DNA of 64,000 nucleotides from Rummeliibacillus sp963792445 (GCA_963792445.1 CAWBWO010000019.1:6942-70941); one strand, 5' to 3'. Positions 42,698 to 52,419 are shown, counted from the first letter of the stretch. Notes: a model not told the origin generated them from the sequence alone. Translations and numbers: made by a program.

Positions 42698-44470
42698 TTA
42701 TTTTCCCTCCGATAATAGATTATGTAGTCTTTTAATTCCTTTTGGTTCTTTTAAACTCCAGGGAATACAAACTGTATTGCCATGTGATAATTCATCAACA
42801 CGTTCAATCCATTTTCTCTCATTTAATCCTTTTCGATTTATTAATGGATGATTTGATTGAATACTACTAAATGTTTGATTGATCACCCACCATTGCACTG
42901 TTAAACCTGCTCGTTCTAAATCTTGTTGCAAGCGTTCAGCTTCATATACAGGTGTAGCTTCTGGCAATGTAGTAATCACAACACTAGTCTCATGATGATT
43001 ACGAAGAGTAGGTAATAAATGCTGTATGGAAATCGGTACCTCACCGGAAGCACGACTTATTTCTTTGTGATAGGCTTCTGATGCATCTAATAGTAACAAT
43101 GTATGACCCGTTGGTGCCGTGTCAATTACGACTACTTCATCTCGATGTTCTTCAATAATATTTGCAAATGCTCTAAAGACGGCAATTTCCTCTGTACAAG
43201 GTGACTCTAAATCCTCTTTTACAAAGAGCAGACCTTCTTCATTCATGGTTTTCCGTGCTTTTGATAATACTTCTTCCTTATATTCGGCTAATACCTGTTC
43301 TGGATTAATACTACTTGTTGTTAAAGTATTTGGCCATTCTTCACCTAATACCCATCCAATGTGTGCAGCAGGATCTGTCGTAGTCAAATGTACTTTTTGA
43401 CCATTTTCAGCCAATCCAAGAGCGATCAATGTTGCAACAGTCGTTTTACCAACACCACCCTTACCCATCGTAAAAATAATACGTTTTGGATTTGTCATAT
43501 ACTCATCAATTAATTGATGAATCGTCGAGGTATGAGGTGCTTTGGAAGGAACTTGAATTTCTTCTCCCTCTACCTGTTTGCCCGTGAACCAAGTATGCAT
43601 CTTTTCAATATTTGTAATCGAAAACGGGGCAAGTGGTAGAGAATATATTGGATAGTTGTGTAAAATAGCAGGCATTTCGGTAATTGCCTCATTTTGTCTC
43701 TCTACGATTGCCTTTGTATTGGCATCTTCAATTCCATTAGATTCAAACATACCATTCATGATAATTTGTTGATTATGGATTCCAAGTTTAAATAGTTCTT
43801 CTGAAGCACGTGCTGCTTCTTTTAATGGATTATTTTCTGGTCTCGATACTAATATAAGTGTTGTTTTTGTGGCATCTGACAAGACATTAACCGCTTTTTT
43901 GTATATTTCTTTTTTACCTTCTAATCCTGCGAGAGGTCCTAAGCAAGAGGTACCCGTTGAGTTTTCAGCCAAGAATCCTGACCATGCCATTGGCAATTGC
44001 AGTAACCGTAATGTGTGTCCAGTGGGAGCTGTATCAAATATGATTACATCGTAGTTTTTTTGAATTTCTTGATCTGTTAAAATGGATGAGAATTCATTAA
44101 ATGCCGCAATTTCTACGGTACAAGCTCCCGACATTTGTTCTTCTATTGATTGAATCGCAGCATCAGGTAGTTTTCCCCGGAAAGGTTCAACCATTTTATT
44201 TTTATATTCTTCTGCAGCCATAATAGGATCTAAATTTAATGCATACAAAGAAGTTGTTCCGTCAATTAACATTGGTTTATTTGTCAATGTTTGAAGAAAA
44301 ATATCTTGCAAGTTTGATGCAGGATCTGTACTTACCAGTAATACTTTCTTACCTTCATCTGATAATTCAAGTGATAAAGAGCTAGCTACGGATGTTTTCC
44401 CAACACCTCCTTTACCTGTAAAAAATAAATATTTTGTTTTTGGATAATACTCTTTTGTGAATCTCTCCAT
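42698..44470 (-). CDS. arsA: Arsenical pump-driving ATPase ArsA
   Basis: 590 residues, two homologous halves. P-loops KGGVGKTSVASSLSLE (A1) and KGGVGKTTVATLIALG (A2); signal-transduction DTAPTGHTLRLL in both. The three arsenite-binding Cys regions are kept: GACTVEIAAF, GTSCLGPLAG and SPCTEEIAVF, matching E. coli Cys113, Cys172 and Cys422. ArsA hydrolyses ATP in response to As(III) and normally docks on the ArsB or Acr3 pump. No pump gene lies in this operon. Its start overlaps the arsD stop by one base. Confidence 0.92.
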   Translation of the reverse strand: MERFTKEYYPKTKYLFFTGKGGVGKTSVASSLSLELSDEGKKVLLVSTDPASNLQDIFLQTLTNKPMLIDGTTSLYALNLDPIMAAEEYKNKMVEPFRGKLPDAAIQSIEEQMSGACTVEIAAFNEFSSILTDQEIQKNYDVIIFDTAPTGHTLRLLQLPMAWSGFLAENSTGTSCLGPLAGLEGKKEIYKKAVNVLSDATKTTLILVSRPENNPLKEAARASEELFKLGIHNQQIIMNGMFESNGIEDANTKAIVERQNEAITEMPAILHNYPIYSLPLAPFSITNIEKMHTWFTGKQVEGEEIQVPSKAPHTSTIHQLIDEYMTNPKRIIFTMGKGGVGKTTVATLIALGLAENGQKVHLTTTDPAAHIGWVLGEEWPNTLTTSSINPEQVLAEYKEEVLSKARKTMNEEGLLFVKEDLESPCTEEIAVFRAFANIIEEHRDEVVVIDTAPTGHTLLLLDASEAYHKEISRASGEVPISIQHLLPTLRNHHETSVVITTLPEATPVYEAERLQQDLERAGLTVQWWVINQTFSSIQSNHPLINRKGLNERKWIERVDELSHGNTVCIPWSLKEPKGIKRLHNLLSEGK

Positions 44471-44838
44471 TAGAAATTGCCATCCTTTGTTTTGAGAGAT
44501 AACTTAATTTTAGGCTTTTTCGTCAATTCTTCAGAAGGTATACCAGTCCAATTCTCAAATTCCTCATTTGTAGGGTAACGTCCAGTTAAAATTATTTCAT
44601 TATCTACTAAGATAAAAGGAAGTGCTTCCACTCCTTGCTTATTTAATGCTTCACTGACGGTTGCATTTTCAATAAAAGCATTAGGCGCACTAGATAAGTT
44701 GTATCGACCGATTGGATACTCCCTTTTTTCTAAATTACTCACAATGAATGATACTCTTAATAACTCTGGGTCAATTGATGGTCCACAAACACCTGTTGAA
44801 CAGCACATAGCTGGTTCATAAATTTGAATTTGCATCAT
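44470..44838 (-). CDS. arsD: Arsenite metallochaperone ArsD
   Basis: 122 residues. Cys12, Cys13 and Cys18 (MCCSTGVCGPSIDPE) are at exactly the positions of the As(III)-transfer site of E. coli ArsD. ArsD binds As(III) from glutathione-type thiols and hands it to ArsA. The C-terminal extra Cys pairs of some ArsD proteins are absent. It overlaps arsA by one base. A possible second ArsR box lies 19 bases upstream of its start. Confidence 0.92.
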   Translation of the reverse strand: MMQIQIYEPAMCCSTGVCGPSIDPELLRVSFIVSNLEKREYPIGRYNLSSAPNAFIENATVSEALNKQGVEALPFILVDNEIILTGRYPTNEEFENWTGIPSEELTKKPKIKLSLKTKDGNF

Positions 44839-44856
44839 AATCTGATTCCTTTCTAA

Positions 44857-44872
44857 ATAAGTATTTGCTTAT
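44857..44872. promoter_or_regulatory. Possible internal ArsR box upstream of arsD
   Basis: ATAAG-TATTTG-CTTAT inverted repeat, resembling the half-sites of the arsR operator at 46837. It lies between arsI and arsD and could give arsDA its own arsenite-inducible promoter. Confidence 0.4.
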
Positions 44873-44910
44873 ATATTTTTGAAAATGAAACCTAGCATTT
44901 ACTAGGAGTG

Positions 44911-45319
44911 TTAGTTCGCACAACATCCATTATTTTCAACTTTGTTCAGTATCACTATCTTCTTTTGTGTAAAAAAATTCCCATTCATTTCCGTCTGGGT
45001 CTGTCACCCAAAATTTATCTTGGACAGCGTAACAACATGTTGTGTTCATTTCATCTCTAGCAAAGAAGCCCTCATTTTCTAATCTTTCTTTATGATGAAT
45101 TACTTCATCAACATTATTAACTTGAAAACCAAAATGATTCACTTGATTCCCTTCTACTTGATTTCGAACATTTAATGTAAAATTTAATTTTGTCTCTTCT
45201 AATAAAAATCTGGCATAATCATCTTTAGTTTTTACAGGATTGATTCCAAATAACTTTTGATAAAATTCAATTGATTTTCTTAAATCAGTTACATTAATTC
45301 CCATATGAACATATTTCAT
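44911..45319 (-). CDS. arsI: ArsI-type C-As lyase (vicinal oxygen chelate fold), C-terminal frameshift
   Basis: The open frame runs 44936-45319 (127 residues). The VOC fold has metal ligands His5 (YVHMGIN), His62 (NHFGFQV) and the Glu of NEWEFFY, plus the vicinal cysteines TTCCYA (C95-C96) that define ArsI enzymes, which cleave the carbon-arsenic bond of trivalent organoarsenicals. The frame stops after SDTEQS. Dropping one A in the preceding AAA lets it continue as VENNGCCAN to a TAA at 44911, restoring a second Cys pair at the end. CadI-like cadmium-induced protein is the alternative name. Confidence 0.82.
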
Positions 45320-45375
45320 TAATAACTCATCCTTAAAATTAATAAGTAAACTATTAATAAAAATGCTTATCTAAA

Positions 45376-45807
45376 CTATCTTACTTTGTTATTGTAAATT
45401 TCTGCAAAATGTTTAATTTTTTCACCTATTTCATCACGAACTCGTTGGAAAACAGCCCATTTTTCTTCTTCTGTACCTTCTGCTTTAGCTGGGTCATCAA
45501 AACCCCAATGTTCCCTTTTAACTTTAGGTGGGGTAACAGGACATTTATCAGCTGCATCTCCACATAATGTAACAACTAGATCAGCATTGTTTAAAATTTC
45601 AGGATTGATGATATCAGAAGTATGATTCGAAATATCTAGACCAACTTCTTTCATTGCTTTCACTGCATTTGTGTTTAAACCATGCGCTTCTATACCTGCA
45701 CTACGCACTTCCCATTCCTCATTTAAGTATTTTTTTGCAAAACCTTCCGCCATCTGGCTTCTGCAAGAATTACCTGTACATAAGAAATAAATTAACTTTT
45801 TAGACAT
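45376..45807 (-). CDS. arsC: Arsenate reductase, thioredoxin-coupled
   Basis: 143 residues from ATG 45807 (GGGGAAAATC upstream); the ATG 24 bases earlier is inside the aquaporin gene. Low-molecular-weight phosphatase fold: the P-loop CTGNSCRSQ has nucleophile Cys10, Cys15 and Arg16. The redox relay Cys82 and Cys89 (LCGDAADKCP) is at the same positions as in S. aureus pI258 ArsC. Reduces As(V) to As(III) using thioredoxin. Overlaps the end of the aquaporin gene by 8 bases. Confidence 0.93.
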   Translation of the reverse strand: MSKKLIYFLCTGNSCRSQMAEGFAKKYLNEEWEVRSAGIEAHGLNTNAVKAMKEVGLDISNHTSDIINPEILNNADLVVTLCGDAADKCPVTPPKVKREHWGFDDPAKAEGTEEEKWAVFQRVRDEIGEKIKHFAEIYNNKVR

Positions 45808-46462
45808 AATGATTTTCCCCTTTTTTATCATCTAGTATTTTATAAATGATTGCCGCAACAATAGCTCCTAAAATTGTGGCAACTATATACACCCATAAAT
45901 ATTGCATTGTTCCAGAAATGACAGCAGGACCAATCGATCTAGCTGGATTCATGGAAGCTCCGCTAATTGGACCACCGAACATTGCTTCTAATCCAACTGT
46001 TGCACCAATAGCAATTCCTGCGAATGATTTAGCAGCTTTTCCATGAACAGCAGATCCAAAAATAACAATCATTAAGAAAAATGTAAGGATAAATTCGAGT
46101 ACAAATGATTGCGACCATGTACCACTTGGTAAGGTAGTACCTAAAGACGCTACATTTCCAAATAAAAATAATAATGTAGCACTAGCTGCAATACCTGCAA
46201 TTATTTGTGTAACAATATATGAAATCGCTTCTCTTTTAGAGATATCTCCATTTATTAAGAATCCAATAGTAACAGCAGGGTTAAAATGTGCACCTGAAAT
46301 GTGACCAAACGTATAAATTAATGCCGTAACCACTAATCCAAATGTAATTGCTACTCCTACATGCGTTAAACTTTTCGTCATCTGATCTATTACGACAGCC
46401 CCTGTACCTGCAAATACAAGAAAATAGGTACCTAAAAATTCGCTTATAATCTTTTGTTTCAT
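45800..46462 (-). CDS. MIP-family aquaglyceroporin (AqpS-like)
   Basis: 220 residues, six helices plus the two half-helices. Channel motifs SGAHFNPAVT and SGASMNPARS are both intact, and the selectivity-filter Arg follows the second NPA. In Sinorhizobium meliloti, AqpS in the ars operon lets As(III) made by ArsC flow out, replacing a pump. The same position between arsR and arsC suggests that role here. It also overlaps arsC, so the two are translationally linked. Confidence 0.85.
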   Translation of the reverse strand: MKQKIISEFLGTYFLVFAGTGAVVIDQMTKSLTHVGVAITFGLVVTALIYTFGHISGAHFNPAVTIGFLINGDISKREAISYIVTQIIAGIAASATLLFLFGNVASLGTTLPSGTWSQSFVLEFILTFFLMIVIFGSAVHGKAAKSFAGIAIGATVGLEAMFGGPISGASMNPARSIGPAVISGTMQYLWVYIVATILGAIVAAIIYKILDDKKGENHYV

Positions 46463-46496
46463 TTATTAAATCTCCTTGGATATGAGAAACTGTCAC

Positions 46497-46823
46497 TTAA
46501 CAGGAACATTGATTTTCATGTTCATCATCACAATTACACTGTTTTAGCGAAATCTCATCTAAATTATCGATAATCGCTTGAATATATGGTTGTTGTACTT
46601 CATTTAATCTGTAATGCTTCCAAGTTCCTGCTTTTCTTTCTAAAATAATGCCAGCTTCTTTTAACTTTCTCAATTGTTGGCTTACAGCAGGTTGCGAAAC
46701 TTGTAAGGCATCAACTAAGTCACAAACACAGACTTCTCCATTTTTCATACAGGATAACAATTTCAATCGATTTAAATCACTTACAGCCTTTAGCTGTTTT
46801 TCAATTGTTGCAAGTGTTGTCAC
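46497..46823 (-). CDS. arsR: Arsenite-responsive repressor ArsR
   Basis: 108 residues, ArsR/SmtB winged helix. The As(III)-sensing motif is EVCVCDLVDAL (Cys32, Cys34), as in ELCVCDL of classical ArsR, followed by the recognition helix SQPAVSQQLRKLKEAGI. The C-terminus is extra Cys-rich (QCNCDDEHENQCSC), which could bind a further metal. RBS GGGAGGG. First gene of the ars operon, preceded by a palindromic operator, so the operon is autoregulated and induced by arsenite. Confidence 0.92.
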   Translation of the reverse strand: MTTLATIEKQLKAVSDLNRLKLLSCMKNGEVCVCDLVDALQVSQPAVSQQLRKLKEAGIILERKAGTWKHYRLNEVQQPYIQAIIDNLDEISLKQCNCDDEHENQCSC

Positions 46824-46836
46824 ATTTCTACCCTCC

Positions 46837-46862
46837 CTTATATAACTATTTGTTTATATAAG
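46837..46862. promoter_or_regulatory. ArsR operator
   Basis: Perfect inverted repeat CTTATATAA-N8-TTATATAAG, 14 bases upstream of arsR. It follows the ATA/TAT-type half-site pattern of ArsR/SmtB boxes. Confidence 0.75.
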
Positions 46863-47010
46863 TGTATGCTTATTTTATAAAAACCACAAGATAATTATTT
46901 TAAAATTTCAACTTTTTTAAACCTACTCAATAAAGAAGCAGAAGTATATTCTTAGATTTCTAGTTTAAATCATGGTAAAATATGTATTTGGAATAGGAGG
47001 AGTGATGAAT

Positions 47011-47853
47011 ATGGTAGAACAAACAGTAACATTAAACAATGGAGTTAAAATGCCTTCAGTAGGTTACGGTACTTTCCGAGTTAAAGACAGTGATGAACTT
47101 GCAAGTATAGTAACTTTAGCAATTAAAGAAGGCTATCGTCATATTGATACAGCACATATTTATGGCAATGAAGAAAGTGTAGGTCGTGGGATAAAATCAG
47201 CAATTGATGAAGGTATTGTGACTCGTGAAGAATTATTCGTCACCTCTAAAGTTTGGAATGATGGACTTACTTATGTAGATACACTTGCAGCTTACGAAGA
47301 AAGTATTCGGAAATTAGGTCTAGAATATTTAGATCTTTATATCATCCACTGGCCAGGTCCAGATGATCATTTTATTGAAGTATATAAAGCACTTGAAGAA
47401 CTATACAACAATAAAAAAGTAAAAACAATTGGTGTAAGTAATTTCCACGTACATCATTTAGAAAAACTACTGGCCAATACATCCGTAGTCCCAGCCGTTA
47501 ACCAAATCGAATTCCAACCTCGATTAACTCAATTAGAAGTAAGAGAATATTGCCAAAAACATAGCATTCAAGTTGAAGCTTGGTCTCCACTTATGAACGG
47601 CGAAATTCTAAATGATCCAACTCTTGTTGAAATTGCTGAAAAGTATCAAAAATCACCTGCTCAAATCGTTCTAAGATGGGATTTACAAAATGCTGTCATT
47701 ACAATCCCAAAATCCATGACACCATCTCGTATTCGTGAAAACTTAAATGTTTTTGACTTTTCACTTACAGAAGAGGAACTTGATAGAGTTTCTTCATTAA
47801 ATGAAGATTTCCACTATGGTCCAAATCCAGAAGAATATAATTTTAATCACTAA
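47011..47853 (+). CDS. Aldo/keto reductase
   Basis: 280 residues from ATG 47011; ATG 47005 is an alternative, both after AGGAGG. (beta/alpha)8 NADPH enzyme with the catalytic tetrad Asp and Tyr (GYRHIDTAHIYGNEESVG), Lys (VTSKVWN) and His (YIIHWPGP). The C-terminal IPKSMTPSRIRENLNVFDF binds the NADPH adenine ribose phosphate. Bacillus relatives (YvgN, YtbE) detoxify methylglyoxal and other aldehydes. Divergent from the ars operon. Confidence 0.88.
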   Translation: MVEQTVTLNNGVKMPSVGYGTFRVKDSDELASIVTLAIKEGYRHIDTAHIYGNEESVGRGIKSAIDEGIVTREELFVTSKVWNDGLTYVDTLAAYEESIRKLGLEYLDLYIIHWPGPDDHFIEVYKALEELYNNKKVKTIGVSNFHVHHLEKLLANTSVVPAVNQIEFQPRLTQLEVREYCQKHSIQVEAWSPLMNGEILNDPTLVEIAEKYQKSPAQIVLRWDLQNAVITIPKSMTPSRIRENLNVFDFSLTEEELDRVSSLNEDFHYGPNPEEYNFNH

Positions 47854-47856
47854 TTC

Positions 47857-47890
47857 AAAAAGCACAAACCTAAATCTCGGGTTTGTGCCT
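47857..47890 (+). terminator. Terminator after the aldo/keto reductase
   Basis: GCACAAACC ... GGGTTTGTGC hairpin directly after the stop. Confidence 0.8.
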
Positions 47891-47938
47891 TCAGATTTAT
47901 CGATGCTCTATCCGGATAATTTGCCTAATAATACTTAA

Positions 47939-48697
47939 TCATATTCCTATTTCTAACATTTTAGCCGTTATTTTTTCGATTCTACCATCTAAATCAGTCC
48001 CATTAAACTTTGGAAGCTTCATCTCGCTCACGATTTTTCCATCTCGCATATACATTATACGCTCTGTTCGCGCTGCAACCTTTGCATCGTGCGTTACAAG
48101 CATAATCGTAGTACCGTCCGCGTTGATTTCAGAAAATAAGTCCATAATCTCTTGCGCGGATTTTGAGTTGAGTGCACCTGTAGGCTCGTCACCAAAGATA
48201 ATTTTGGGATTGTTCATAAGTGCTCGGCATATTCCCGCACGCTGAAGCTGACCTCCTGAAACTTGTGTAATGTCTCGATTTTCAAGCTCCACAATTCCAA
48301 GCTTTTTCATAAGTGCTCTTGCCTTCTTCGAAATGTTTGTAACGTTTTTTCTGTTATCTCGCATTGAAGGAAGAATAATATTGTCTAGAATATTTAGATT
48401 TTTTATCATGGTCGGCTGCTGAAAAACAAAACCCATATTTGTTCTTCTTATATCTGAAAGCTCCTCTTCTCCGACTTTCGATAAATCTCTACTGTCAAAA
48501 ATGACTTTTCCACTATTAACACCATCCATTCCGCTCAGTGCAAACATCAACGTCGATTTTCCTGATCCAGAAGGTCCCATAATCGCAACGAACTCACCCT
48601 CATTTAATTCAACTGACACTCCATCAAGCACATTACGCATTTCATTGCCTTCGTAATAAGATTTAACTAAATGATCACCGATAATCATCTTGTTCAT
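47939..48697 (-). CDS. ABC transporter ATP-binding protein (MacB/LolD type)
   Basis: 252 residues. Walker A GPSGSGKSTLMFALSG, Q-loop FVFQQPTM, signature VSGGQLQRAGICRAL, Walker B KIIFGDEPTGALNSKSA and H-loop THDAKVA. The DEPTGALNSK segment is typical of ATPases that drive FtsX-type permeases (MacB, LolD, BceA). It follows the permease gene by three bases. Together with the TetR gene it forms a self-contained cassette. Base composition and codon choice (for example more GC-ending codons) look unlike the neighbours, suggesting transfer from Clostridia-like bacteria. Confidence 0.87.
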   Translation of the reverse strand: MNKMIIGDHLVKSYYEGNEMRNVLDGVSVELNEGEFVAIMGPSGSGKSTLMFALSGMDGVNSGKVIFDSRDLSKVGEEELSDIRRTNMGFVFQQPTMIKNLNILDNIILPSMRDNRKNVTNISKKARALMKKLGIVELENRDITQVSGGQLQRAGICRALMNNPKIIFGDEPTGALNSKSAQEIMDLFSEINADGTTIMLVTHDAKVAARTERIMYMRDGKIVSEMKLPKFNGTDLDGRIEKITAKMLEIGI

Positions 48698-48700
48698 AAG

Positions 48701-51020
48701 CTACTCCTTTATACTTTCTGAAATTTTAATTCGTCCCATGCCTGAAGTGCCAATTATTGTGGCGATAAGTACCACACTTACCATCATTAGTGGAGAAAGT
48801 AGGTACGCCGATTTTGAATTAACCACAAAATTAAACGATGACACGCCAAATGAAGAAATAACAGCACCCGCAAGTACCTCTCCTAAAGAGTTTGCCAAAA
48901 GCGTGCCCAAAACAATACCAACAATTAGAACGAATATTGATCGTGAAATATACTGTGTCATAATATCTGTGCTTGTAAAACCTAATGCCTTCATTACGGC
49001 AATGGAATATCTGTCCTTTGCGACAAGCATTTTCATAAACAACAGTGTAACAAGTACCATTATAATAAGTGCTATGACAATTGAGGCGAAGGCGGACTTT
49101 TTGACTGAACTTATTGTAGAGCCGAATGTCTGTTTTACAAATTCATCAATGTCTGAAACTTTTGCGAACTGAAAACTGTCTGAATACTCTGAAACCTTTT
49201 TATCTACAAGAGATGTGTCCAAAAGTTTAGCACAGATAATGCTCCACATAATATCAGCTGAATTGTCCGTAAATACCGCTTTTGCTGTTTTGCCACCATT
49301 AGTTAGATCAGAATAAATTCCGCTTACTGTAAGCTTCTTTTCATTCCCATCAATTATAAGCGTTATGACATCGCCAACCTTTTTCTTCATCTCATCTGCG
49401 TTTATAGCTGAAAGCGCAATTTCGTTTTCTTTAGCAGGTGCTCTGCCCTTGGCGTATTCTATCGGAAATTTCAAATGATCACCGAGTTCAACTTTAATAT
49501 TTTCCTCTGATCCATCTTTCATTTTTGCTTTGAAAATTTTTGTTGTAAGGACGGAATATTTTGAAATGGTATTGTCGTTACTCATCGTCTTTAAAATCTC
49601 ATCGGCTTTTTTAGAAATATTATCAGTCTGCTGAATATCAATGCGCAGATCGTAGTTTCCAATGCCCATATATTTCGTGAAGCTTTTGGAGGAAATCGTG
49701 TTGTACAGGTTCTGAGGAACAATAATGATAAATGCTGATATCACCAAGACGCTTAAGCTAGTGGCATAAAGTCTTTTCCTTGTGAGAACATCTTTTATAC
49801 CAAGAAATATATTCGTATTAAACAATCTGTTTCTATTTAGAAATAAATAATTCGCTCCCTCTTTTTTTCCTTTTGATGTGCCAAAGCGTATTGCTTCTAC
49901 AGCGGATATTTTTCGAAAGCGTTTCAATACGAAGTTTACATAGGTGATCAATAGAAATAACACTAGCAATATGCCAATGATTCCGAAAAGCAAGTGCAAA
50001 AGAAGAATTTTCGCTTTCACCCATATAAAGCCGTATATTTTCAAGAAGCATACCTTTAAATAGTACCGAAAGCCCAAAGCCGAGAACACTGCCTGCCACA
50101 GCAATAATTAAATATTTCGCAAGATAAATCCTTTTTATATCTGAAATACGTAGCCCGATTGCCTTCATAACACCAATTTCGCGGTAGTCTTCTTCGATTT
50201 TTGCAAGGAGCGTAAAGCGAATGCACATAAATGCAATGGCAACAACAAGTGCGCTTACAAGTAGGATCACCGCAATCATCATCCCATCTGAAAGTGCATT
50301 CAGCATTTTGAAAAGTTTATATGTAACTGTTGGTCCATTCGCTTCAAGTCCTGCGGAAGCATAAGCCGTCTCAAATGCACCTAGCGAAGATACATCCTTT
50401 AATCTGAACTCAATCAAATATTCTGTTCTTCCAAGTCTTTTTATTTGCTCATAATCATTTTCACTGACAAGAAATCTCTTTGAAGCAGAGAGAGTGGAAT
50501 TCATCTGCGAATCACGGAGAAAACCAGCAATAGTAAATTTTTTTCCGCTTATTACTGCTTTATCCCCGACCTTTGCGGTACCGTCTCTCATATAGTTAAT
50601 TGGTACATAAAGCTCTCCATCAGATACATGAATAATGTTACCTTCAAGATCAAGAAGATAATCAAATTTTTTGTTCTGTATGCTGAATCCGTTATCCTGA
50701 ACATTTCCTGCGAGTGATCTTTTGCCTAATATAATCTGTGTGCCATCCATGTTTAGAAATTCAACTACTTGAAATTCATCGACGTTGCTATTCTGTTCTG
50801 CAAAAGATGATAGCCTCGCTGTATCAATTTCACCCGAATGCATTTGCATAAAATGTGGCGTTTTCGCTTTTGACATGAGTGTATCTAGCGCTCCTGAAAG
50901 ATTGACCATGAGGATTGCAGCACACGAAACAAGCATAGCTGAAGCAGCGACAAATATCATTGTACATAACGTGATCAATTTGCTCTTTAAAATGTCATTG
51001 CGGATTAATCTGAAATACAT
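48701..51020 (-). pseudogene. FtsX/MacB-like ABC permease, frameshifted
   Basis: About 773 residues when repaired. The N-terminal part from ATG 51020 covers helix 1, a large extracytoplasmic MacB-type domain and helices 2-3 (MIAVILLVSALVVAIAF). The second part repeats the module: helix, extracytoplasmic domain (SISSKSFTKYMGIGNYDLRI type) and three C-terminal helices. The frame changes near 49995, where one extra base splits FALLFGIIGILLV. Each FtsX domain contains the cytoplasmic YREIGVMKAIGL / YSIAVMKALGFTS motif. Likely exports a peptide or lipid-like compound with the ATPase next to it. Confidence 0.8.
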
Positions 51021-51161
51021 ATGTCACCTCTGTTTTCAAATTTTTAAACGTTTTTTCATTGTACGAATTTTCCTAAGTAAACATATAAGTACTCTTGCGT
51101 TGAAACAGTTTCTATGCTGAAGAACTTTCCATACTTTTAGAAATGTGAAGGACTACATGAA

Positions 51162-51788
51162 TTATTTATTGCTACCAAACATTTGTATAACGGACATAAG
51201 ACTTCCGCTTTCAACACCAAGCAATCTTTCTGTGTTGAAGACAAATGCATGAATACGTGTAGCGCGCTCTTCGTTCGTCATTTGTACCATGTCATCGTCA
51301 AAAATCGTATTCGCATACGTGACAACCATTTCCATGCATTCATATGGAAATGGTGTATTAAACCGCCCTTGCTCAATTCCCTCACGAATAATTCCTGTCA
51401 GTATCGGCGTAACGCCGTTTATAATGACTTTTTGTATTTTCTGATGCATAAGCGCGTTCTGTGGCCTGTGAATGTGTTCCATAATCTCCTGGCTGCTTCC
51501 CCCGCTTATGTTCAGTGACATGACAACGTGGATTATACGATCAACTACAGGTATACTCTTGTCTGCAGCAATTTCTTGCGCTGTCTCTAAAAGACGGATA
51601 CTATACCGTTCAATCAGCGCATCCATAATACTCTCCTTCGATTTGAAGTGATGATACAGTGTCCCCCGAGCAATTCCGACTTTTTCAAGAATATCGTTTG
51701 TACTTGTACCATCAAAGCCTTTTTGGCCAAAAAGCTCATCTGCTGCATCAAGAATTTCATTCCTGCGTTCTTCAGCTTCTTTTCTCAT
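51162..51788 (-). CDS. TetR/AcrR family regulator
   Basis: 208 residues. Helix-turn-helix at ~28-47 in the classical form GTSTNDILEKVGIARGTLYH, then HFKSKESIMDALIER. The ligand domain carries GVTPILTGIIREGIEQGRFN. Strong RBS GGAGGAGGTG. It lies upstream of and in line with the FtsX permease and ATPase, so it is most likely their repressor. An inverted repeat in its own promoter region may be the operator. Confidence 0.87.
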   Translation of the reverse strand: MRKEAEERRNEILDAADELFGQKGFDGTSTNDILEKVGIARGTLYHHFKSKESIMDALIERYSIRLLETAQEIAADKSIPVVDRIIHVVMSLNISGGSSQEIMEHIHRPQNALMHQKIQKVIINGVTPILTGIIREGIEQGRFNTPFPYECMEMVVTYANTIFDDDMVQMTNEERATRIHAFVFNTERLLGVESGSLMSVIQMFGSNK

Positions 51789-51805
51789 AACACCTCCTCC
51801 TTGTA

Positions 51806-51824
51806 GACCGACTGCCTGTCGATA
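51806..51824. promoter_or_regulatory. Candidate TetR operator
   Basis: CGAC-TGCCT-GTCG inverted repeat 21 bases before the TetR start codon. The GACxG/CxGTC half-sites resemble known AcrR/QacR-type operators. Confidence 0.5.
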
Positions 51825-52419
51825 AAATTATAACATTATTTTCCTTATTTTCAATAATAAATTACAATCGTACTTATTCTATCAGTAGTTTTCATTACAC
51901 ATTTGCTCTGGATTTAACAAATTCAGTAATCCAGGTTTCAAATATAACAGCTGTTACTTAAATAAACACTTCTCTCAATTAGCCGAAATTATTTTATTAA
52001 CGAAAGTTGATAATCTATTGCTGCCATAATATAAACTGAGTTGGCTGTAATAGCAGTAAATTCTTTGCTTATTCCTTTTTGACCAGCTCTTCCAATTTTC
52101 ATAGAAAGGAAAGACTTTTTCAAAATTGGCCTTGTAAATCGAACGTGGACTTTTTAGCTTACAAGATGGCGCGATTTCTGAATTGTGTACGATCATATCA
52201 TTTCTCTGTCTAATGAAGTAGTTTTATTGAGATGTGCTTCTCTTTTATTCATCATTAGAATTTCAAGTTTTTTCTATCAGGATGCATAATAGCCTATCTG
52301 TAAGGTCCAATCGTGATAAAATCAAACAAATAGAGCTATGAAAACTTATATATGAAATATGATATTGGCTAATAACACGAATAGTGAAAAAGTCATTAAA
52401 ATAAAGGGGAAAGATATAA
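51825..52419. other. Gene-poor interval between TetR cassette and ATP pyrophosphatase gene
   Basis: About 595 bases. An ORF at 51975-52196 (-) has no ribosome site and no recognisable domain. In the neighbouring - strand frame, around 51985-52100, there is a protein-like stretch ending ITANSVYIMAAIDYQLSLIK, so it may be the decayed end of an unknown gene. The last ~50 bases are the upstream region of the next gene with AAAGGGGAAAG. Confidence 0.35.

Noticed and set aside
51975..52196. 73-codon - strand ORF
   Set aside because: No ribosome site or recognisable domain. The neighbouring frame looks more protein-like, so this ORF is not called.
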